In this document: piece after piece, positions 57,420-64,000 of the stretch
Position numbering within the stretch: the stretch's first letter is position 1
Layout of the letters: each line of letters starts with the position of its first letter
Source of the DNA: Schistosoma haematobium
Taxonomy: Eukaryota; Platyhelminthes; Trematoda; Strigeidida; Schistosomatidae
Direction of reading: 5' to 3'
Assembly (NCBI RefSeq): GCF_000699445.3
Contig: NC_067199.1
Span: 30,402,402-30,466,401 of the forward strand
Length of the DNA: 64,000 nucleotides
The notes under the pieces: model-generated
Databases searched by the model: none
Told to the model about the DNA's origin: nothing
The model's input: only the letters and a program-made list of their open reading frames with translations
Program-made: the position numbers and the translations under genes

Positions 57420-60400
57420 AATGAATTGGCCTGTCTGAAAGCTAGAATACGCTATGTGAGCTTGACATAGGGCCAGTCACTACCAATTAATCAACAAGTT
57501 ATTTGATCAGTCTATCAATTATTTTCGATAGTTATGGATTGACAAAACACTACATCAATGTCTTGTCATGATAACAAAAGTATATTTCAGTAAGGCGAAA
57601 ATTCCTATTTTGACGTTAATAAAAAGACATACAGAGCAATGGAATACTTACACTTGCCTGCTTCATAGACAGATAATAGCTGAGTTGATGACTAGGGATA
57701 AAAGGAGACATAAAACATGATTGCCTTATCACGGGAAGTGCGAGTTCAGCTGTCTTACGAGTAGTGATTTCAACTAAGCTACAACTGCATTATTTTTTGC
57801 CTCATTCATCAGTTCCCTTTTAATATCACACAATATGGTTTACAAAGCTAGTTTATTATCACGTAATTTGGTATTAATTAAGAACTGACAACATGTAGAA
57901 TTACTATAAAATCAAAGGGGAATAGATAGTCATTTTTTATTATCTGAGGCTCTTCAATAAAACATAATAACCATTCAACCTTCATATATATATTGTCCAT
58001 AATTTGTCTTCATGAACGATTGAGTCCCTATTATTAGGTAGTGATCTGTAATTATAAGTATGTATTTTATAAAACTTAGTCAAGCTAATTATTTCACTCA
58101 AAAGTTGCTGTGTCCATCGGATAAGAAAGTTAATGAATAAGAAAAAAAAAGAACTATGAAGATAACTATTTTGATGATTGTAGTAAGAGTAAGTAGTATA
58201 GTCATGGTTAATATCAGTCATGCTTTTCTAATCAATAATTTCGTTAGAACTCTACATTTAATTTCTTTTATTTTTTTAAATGTGTAAAGCTATTGCTTAA
58301 CAGTTTTACTCATGATTAATAAAGCGTAAACAAGTAGTATCTGTGAATTTTTTAGATAGAAGAAAAAACATTTATAAACTATCCCATTGGGTATATATTT
58401 TTTTTTAATATAGGAGGTTAATAACACATTGACAAGAAAATCCAATAAGCTAAGAATAGGGGAAAATGATAAAAGAAAGGGGAACTTTTCTCCCTTAAAA
58501 TACTAGTTTTTATGGATTATCATTCAAAGAATTATTGATTAATAATTATTCATTTTTGTCATTATGTATAACCTCGGCATGGAGAAATATTTTTTTTACA
58601 AGATGGTAAACTACTCAGTGATAATAGATTCATATTCATGAATGGTGTTTAAATTCATTCGAAGCATGGAACATAGTAAATCAATGGGCAATATTACTGT
58701 GTACACTTTGATAATGATGCAAAAAGAAGACAAATACAGTTTTGTGTATCAATAATAATAAGAACAGGTAACATGTAAACCAAGAACATGTAAAATGGCG
58801 CCAATCATTGGGTTTTGAGCAAACTAGTAGGCTTTTTTTCGATAGAAATACGTACAAAGACACAAATAAGGGATTAAATATGGTTAGAAGTTTTGTTTTC
58901 AATGTATGCTTTTTAAAGAATGATTTTATTCAGATGAAGAAATTGCTACATTAGGCAGCCTACTTGAATACCTGGGCTACCTGTTCCGGCCATCTGGATA
59001 TTTCAACAAGTTATCTGTTTTACTGTCTATTTTAACACATTATTATGCCTGTTGGTCGCATGACCTATTCAGGTGCATTTATGAAACGTTTACAACCTTT
59101 CATTGTACGGGTTGACAAAAAGCTTAATCAGAGACAACATGGTTGCTGGCAATATGCATAGAAAAGAATATATATAGTTCAGATGTCAACTCCTGAACTG
59201 CTTACTTGTAACTGGCGACCACTCAATATTTATTGCCAAGATCGACCAAGTAGTAAGAAAAGGACACTTGTTGAAGTACTTTTTGCTAAGAATTCTATAT
59301 TGTACCAAAAATATAATATTGAATAAAGCTAACAATAATGATACAATTCAGGAATTAATATTATGAAACAACCTACTATCAAAACCTTTATGGTATACAT
59401 TTTAAATTCTTGATGTTACTGTCTGAAAAAAGTATGGGTTTAAGTATATCAAGTAGAAGACTTTCTTTTAGTTACCTACTTTTGGTAGTTCCCTGACTGA
59501 TATCAGTTCATGATGAAAATTACCTTTAGAAATAATTTTTTTGAATTAAAGATGAAAATAATGGAATTCACTTTTATTCTTCAGTCCTAAAGTATTGTAG
59601 TTTTTATCTTATTCACTTGGTGCTAATATATGAGTTGTAAGTTGATTGAATTTTTCATTCTGTTAGAGGAAATTGCGTGGTTATTTAAATGGGAAAGTCA
59701 GAGTAGTATCTTAGGTTTCTTTGAAAGTCCTCATGTTGTGATGCTTAACCACTTTAATCATCAATACTTAGTCAACTTTGCAATTGCATAATGACAGATT
59801 GGTACAAACTATTGTTTGATCTTTTTCTGGTCATTGTATGTTCAATTGTGACTTTATTGACTACGCTGTATGCGTGACGATCTGTTTTTATTTACCTAAA
59901 ATATTCCTTGTCTATTTTCACATATGTGCTTGTGTTGATTATTCACTGTTAAACTTAAACATATCTTAGTTGTTATCGTTTTATGTGTATCTGATATCTA
60001 TACTACAATTGTTTATCTGCAATTCAAATATTGTTCATCTTATGTAAAGAATAAGTCTCTCACTAGTCACTGAGTAGGTTGATACAACCTCTTATATCTG
60101 CTTCCATCCTATTTCCATATTCACCTGTTCAGTTTGCCTGTTCACACGAATGTCTGATATATATATGTCCTAAGTGCAATTGATATAAGACTTGTTATAT
60201 ATGCTTTCTGATTATCGTGACTTGATGACAGATATTCAAAGTTAAGTAGGCAACACATTTCGCTGGCACCATCGTCATTTAATCATATTAGAGTCAACAC
60301 TACGTAGAAACTTTTAATAGTGAATATTCATTACACTCACTAAATTGACATAAAATTCATTCATTTTCTGCTATTTTTCTATTTGATTAGCATTTGATAA

Positions 60401-60880
60401 TATGTATAGCAGTAGTTTATTTAAAGTGTTTAAAAAAACGTTTAAGTGAAGGAACCAAGGGGTTTGAATTAACTTTATACTTTAAAACAATAGACCATTT
60501 TTAGGACAAAATTTAATCGAATTTAATTTAGGAAAAACTAGACCATATCAAGAGCGAAGCAGTTAGTCACTGATGTCATTTATTAAATATTTCAGTTTGA
60601 ATAAAACTGAATACATAGATTAGTGTTCCATGGATATTGTGCTTGTTATAAGATTTGAAGTTTTTGAGTTCAGCCACAGAAAAGGTTGAGATTATTCACT
60701 GTAACAGAATCTAAAACTAAGAAAAAAGTGGCTTTAAAATGTTTTTTTTTACATTTTCATGATTCTTTAGCTATTATCTATTCTTGGTGAAATCCATCTA
60801 CGAACTAAAAGTGAATCTGCTTACAACTACATAGCAACGTGATAACATAACGTTTTCTGATTATCTCAAAAGTAAATAAA
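57420..60880. other. AT-rich intergenic DNA, nothing recognised
   Basis: No host exon, RNA gene or classifiable repeat was seen. The frames at 57982-58221 and 58681-58902 look random. Confidence 0.4.
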
Positions 60881-60885
60881 ATTTT

Positions 60886-61024
60886 TTTGATTGAGATCAT
60901 GAACCGATTGATGTTAGACCACCTTTGGAAACCTGGAAGCACTGGGTGGCCGTTTCGTCCTATTGTGGGACTCCTCGGCAGTGCGCATCCACGATCCCGC
61001 TGGCGGGATTCGAACCCAGGGCCC
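60886..61024 (-). repeat. Sm-alpha-like SINE, 5'-truncated
   Basis: On the minus strand it starts at the B-box GGTTCGAATCCC, passes through a CCGCCAGCGGG hairpin and the hammerhead segment, and ends with the family sequence AGGTGGTCTAACATCAATCG. The tRNA-like 5' half is missing. Confidence 0.75.
60939..60984 (-). ncRNA. Hammerhead ribozyme relic in SINE (best-paired stems)
   Basis: Stem I (GCACTG with CAGTGC) and stem II (GTCC with GGAC around CACAATA) are fully paired, and GAAAC is present. Two changes hit key places: CCGAGGA instead of CTGANGA, and ACC instead of the GTC cleavage triplet. It should fold but not cleave. Confidence 0.55.
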
Positions 61025-61439
61025 TTTTTAGTTTTTCTATAAGTGGCATAGAATAATGTACTGTGTATAGTTTTGTCTTATTCTTATTAGTAATATCTAA
61101 ATTTTTAAAATTAATAAACTCATTTTTTTATGGTTAATTATTTTACAAATAAAACTTCCTTAATATTAAGGATTATTAATTCTATTGTCTGAATTTTAAT
61201 CTGACAAGCAATAATGAGAGATAAAAAGATTCTTTCTTGCTACTGCTTGCTAAATTTAGTTAATTAATTTAATTTAATAATTTCATTGTGTTGAGTTAGA
61301 TTTCACTCGAATTTTTACAGGATCCAATGAGTATTATGGTTTAAGTTGTACTGACCGTAAACTTCACCAATTTTCAACCAATGTATTTCGTAGTTGAATT
61401 TTAATGAAGAAGCTAAATAGTATTTGATAAATACAAATA

Positions 61440-61690
61440 CAATGGTGAACAGTGACGTGATACCATGGATTAGCTGAGGCTAGATATTAACAGCGTTAGA
61501 TGCCCGCTCAGTAGTCTAGAGGTTGAGCGCTCGTGTGCGAGAGACCGATAGGTCCTGAGTTCAACTCTTGCAGGGCAGGGTCGTGGATGAGTACTGCTGA
61601 GGAGTCCCATACTAGGACGAAACAGCGGTTCAGTGTTTCTAGGTTTTCCTTAGTGGTCTAGCTCCGATTGACCTATGAATTCAATCATTA
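61440..61690 (+). repeat. Sm-alpha-like tRNA-derived SINE
   Basis: Leader (GAGGCTAGATATTAACAGCG), A-box region (AGTAGTCTAGAGGTTGAGCG), B-box-like GAGTTCAACTCTTG, the hammerhead segment and the common 3' body (GGTCTAGCTCCGATTGACC) all lie in the expected order. It lacks the CCCCTTCT end. Confidence 0.78.
61591..61636 (+). ncRNA. Hammerhead ribozyme in SINE, catalytic core intact
   Basis: This is the only copy here with CTGAGGA (61597-61603), a perfect stem II (GTCC 61604-61607 with GGAC 61615-61618) and GAAA (61619-61622) all unchanged. Stem III is altered (ACAGCGGT instead of ACGGCCGT) and the cleavage triplet reads GTT instead of GTC. Stem I (GTACTG against CAGTGT) keeps only its inner four pairs. 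It could retain slight activity at most. Confidence 0.6.
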
Positions 61691-61699
61691 AAATACAAT

Positions 61700-64000
61700 A
61701 AAATTCATTCTTTAAGAGTTATCTAACAGTATTTTGTAGAATCACCTAATCTACGTAATGCATTTTTTAGAATAAATAATTCAGAAATATATGTTCAAAA
61801 CTTTACATCCACACAAACGGATCATTTATATCATACGAAAATGTCTATATTGTTCTTGTAATCGATCCACAATAGATGCCTCTCAAGAATGCAGTTATAG
61901 TTTATGACCTTCGGAGAATCATGTTACTGAATGAACCTTCTACGTACATAATTGTACTATTAATTATTATTCACTTAGTAGAAAGCTGCAGACTTTTCAG
62001 TTTTGTAACTTAATAAAGACGATTAATGCGAAGTACTTTATTGTTTATTCTACCTGATCTTAATGTTGTAATATTTTATCAAGAGTACGATTGATAACTA
62101 CGTAAACGATTCTAGTGTATACATATTATATAATCCTCTTTCAAACTGTTTCTTAAGTAGCTAGCCTTTAGGATAATGTTTCTTAAATCATCTAAAAACT
62201 GTTAATTGCAAGCATTAATATACTTCGATTAACTGGTGACATAAAATAACTTGGGGATTTCACTTGAATTATGTTATTTCTGAAGTTTAAACGATTTTTA
62301 TGCTAGAGCATAGTAAATGTGAAATTTCTTAGTTTAACAAATTATTTTTAACAGTCTTGGTCTCTTGATGATTTGCTAATGGAAGAGCTGCTTTTTTGTT
62401 TAACATTATTCTTGCTTTTAATATAAAGTCACGTTTATATTTGTTATTTATTGGTTCCTTCATATAATTTCTTTCTTGTGTTTTACGTGAGTGGTTACAG
62501 TGGGTTTGGTAGTGAATTTTATCTCGTGATTAAGGATACTTTAATGGATAGACATTTGAATTTTCGTTTACAGATGGTCAATATCATTTAATCACATGAG
62601 AAATTAACAATTTTATCGAATTAGCTTTTACTTAGGACAAGAGATAAAATTTCAAGGGGTGGATTAATGCTGTGGTTTGATTAAACGAAGTAGCAATTAG
62701 TTATTGAGATGTACTACAGATGTGTGATATATACAACTCCTTGCCATTCACCTTATTCAATGATAAGGGTAAAGAACTTAGACCATAAAATTTAAAGTCC
62801 AATAGAAGTATCTGTTTATTAATGGTATGCATACCATTTGTGTTTCTATATTTCGAAAGTTTTTCACTGATTCAATTTTTTTATTTATGTACTTTTTAAA
62901 TATACTTTCTATAATATTTTCTGCTATGAGCTCTATATAATGAAATTCATATATATTCAGACATTGTACTTACTGTTTTAACTAAATATATCATACGGTG
63001 ATTATATGAATAAAAGTAATCCCACGTGCCGATTATACAATGAAAACTACCTAGTTAGCTAATAGTTAAGTGTAATAATGGTTACTGAATTGAAAGGAAT
63101 TAGAAAAATCTATCCCGTATAACTTTTACCAATTATTATTATTAATGGGTAAACCAAAGTACTAACTTGTCCCATTAAACTAAGATGAAAAATAGCACTT
63201 GATTTTGTCAAGTTCCCTATTAGTATAAATCCAGTACTTTAAACGAATATATATATATATATATATATATATACGTGTATTTATTTGATTAAAAGAATGC
63301 GTAAAGCATGCATTAGTTAATTAAAAATGACATTTTGTCGAATAAGAATAAAAGTCTCTAAATACACTGAATACTTTTTAGTTGGATAGAAACACAGGTT
63401 TATAAATTCCCTATTGACAAAGACTTATTTGTAAGGTTCCGATTAAAAGCTAAATGAAGTTCTACGGAATAAGTGTTGTTGTATATTTAAGTTTTATAGT
63501 CATGTATCCCTTTTTTTTAAGAAGTAAATTGATTTTGTCTGTTCAATAGAAACGAGATATTATTCACAGTTCAGTATGTGACCCAGTTTATGGTTTCTCG
63601 GACGCATTGTTAATAATAGTTACATTGGACTGAACCTTATGTTCACAATATAAGGTGAATGAACATTTCTTATTACCTACATTGAATAAAAGTAAAAATT
63701 CTTCTCGGACGATGGATTTCTGTTTTATTTTGATGATTCTATAGCACGACTAAATAAATCAATGTTGTTCATTGTTAATATTCATTATTCTCTTCATGTA
63801 ACCTTGATCTGTAAAGGAGACTGTATAGTAGTATTTAAAAATTTAAGTGTATAATCGCTGGTGTTTGGAATTTAATTGTAATATTTTTAGAAGCCATTTC
63901 TATAATATAAAATTTGTCCCGTTATTGCTGATTAGTATTTGATCAGAGACTTGGTGGATATTCTAGCTCAGTGGTTCGATAAATTGTTCTGTGCTCTCTC
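61700..64000. other. AT-rich intergenic DNA to the window edge
   Basis: A TA microsatellite lies at about 63247-63273. I recognise no gene or classified repeat in the rest. Confidence 0.45.

Noticed and set aside
61591..61636. A fully functional hammerhead
   Set aside because: Stem III is mismatched, the cleavage triplet is changed to GTT, and the outer stem I pairs are lost, so strong self-cleavage is not claimed.

Overview
The window reads as nuclear DNA of a blood fluke (genus Schistosoma or a close relative). It is very AT-rich. Its coding DNA is split by many introns, several only 32-48 bp long. It is full of retroelements typical of schistosomes: RTE-clade LINEs (SR2-like), CR1-like LINEs, Ty3 and BEL/Pao LTR elements, and tRNA-derived SINEs of the Sm-alpha kind that carry hammerhead-ribozyme sequence. 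The genus is inferred from these families. I cannot name a species.

Two host genes can be reconstructed, arranged head to head. On the minus strand, nine phase-consistent exons between 22293 and 17043 encode an inositol polyphosphate 5-phosphatase with a C-terminal SKICH-like domain (INPP5K/INPP5J type). All the classic catalytic motifs are present, but the extreme N-terminus was not found. On the plus strand, six exons between 32001 and 40633 encode a complete replication factor C subunit 3 (RFC3, about 357 residues), followed by a polyadenylation signal. Both genes have tiny 5' introns and kilobase-sized 3' introns, as is known for schistosomes.

Layout. 1-2722: decayed full-span RTE copy. 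2723-11475: AT-rich DNA with SINEs, an imperfect palindrome, LTR-like pieces and (TA)n. 11479-13114: truncated RTE copy with its target-site duplication. 13115-17042: nothing recognised. 17043-22293: 5-phosphatase gene, whose largest intron holds a Ty3 LTR/gag remnant. 22330-24240: decayed CR1-like fragment. 26100-31670: retroelement cluster (a nearly intact CR1-like LINE, a BEL/Pao RT scrap, an older CR1-like copy and a Ty3 RNase H scrap) ending about 330 bp before the RFC3 start codon. 32001-40633: RFC3, with a small tailed retroelement in intron 3. 41308-42080: RTE fragment. 43741-44111: solo LTR with a 5-bp duplication. 45653-48869: full-length RTE with a perfect 16-bp duplication but a damaged ORF. 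48886-64000: AT-rich DNA with SINEs, microsatellites and one dispersed repeat, and no host gene that I can recognise.

The two host genes have unrelated roles (phosphoinositide turnover and DNA replication clamp loading). I see no new multigene system. The more unusual features are the series of decaying hammerhead SINEs, the dated retroelement insertions and the insertions in the 5-phosphatase domain.
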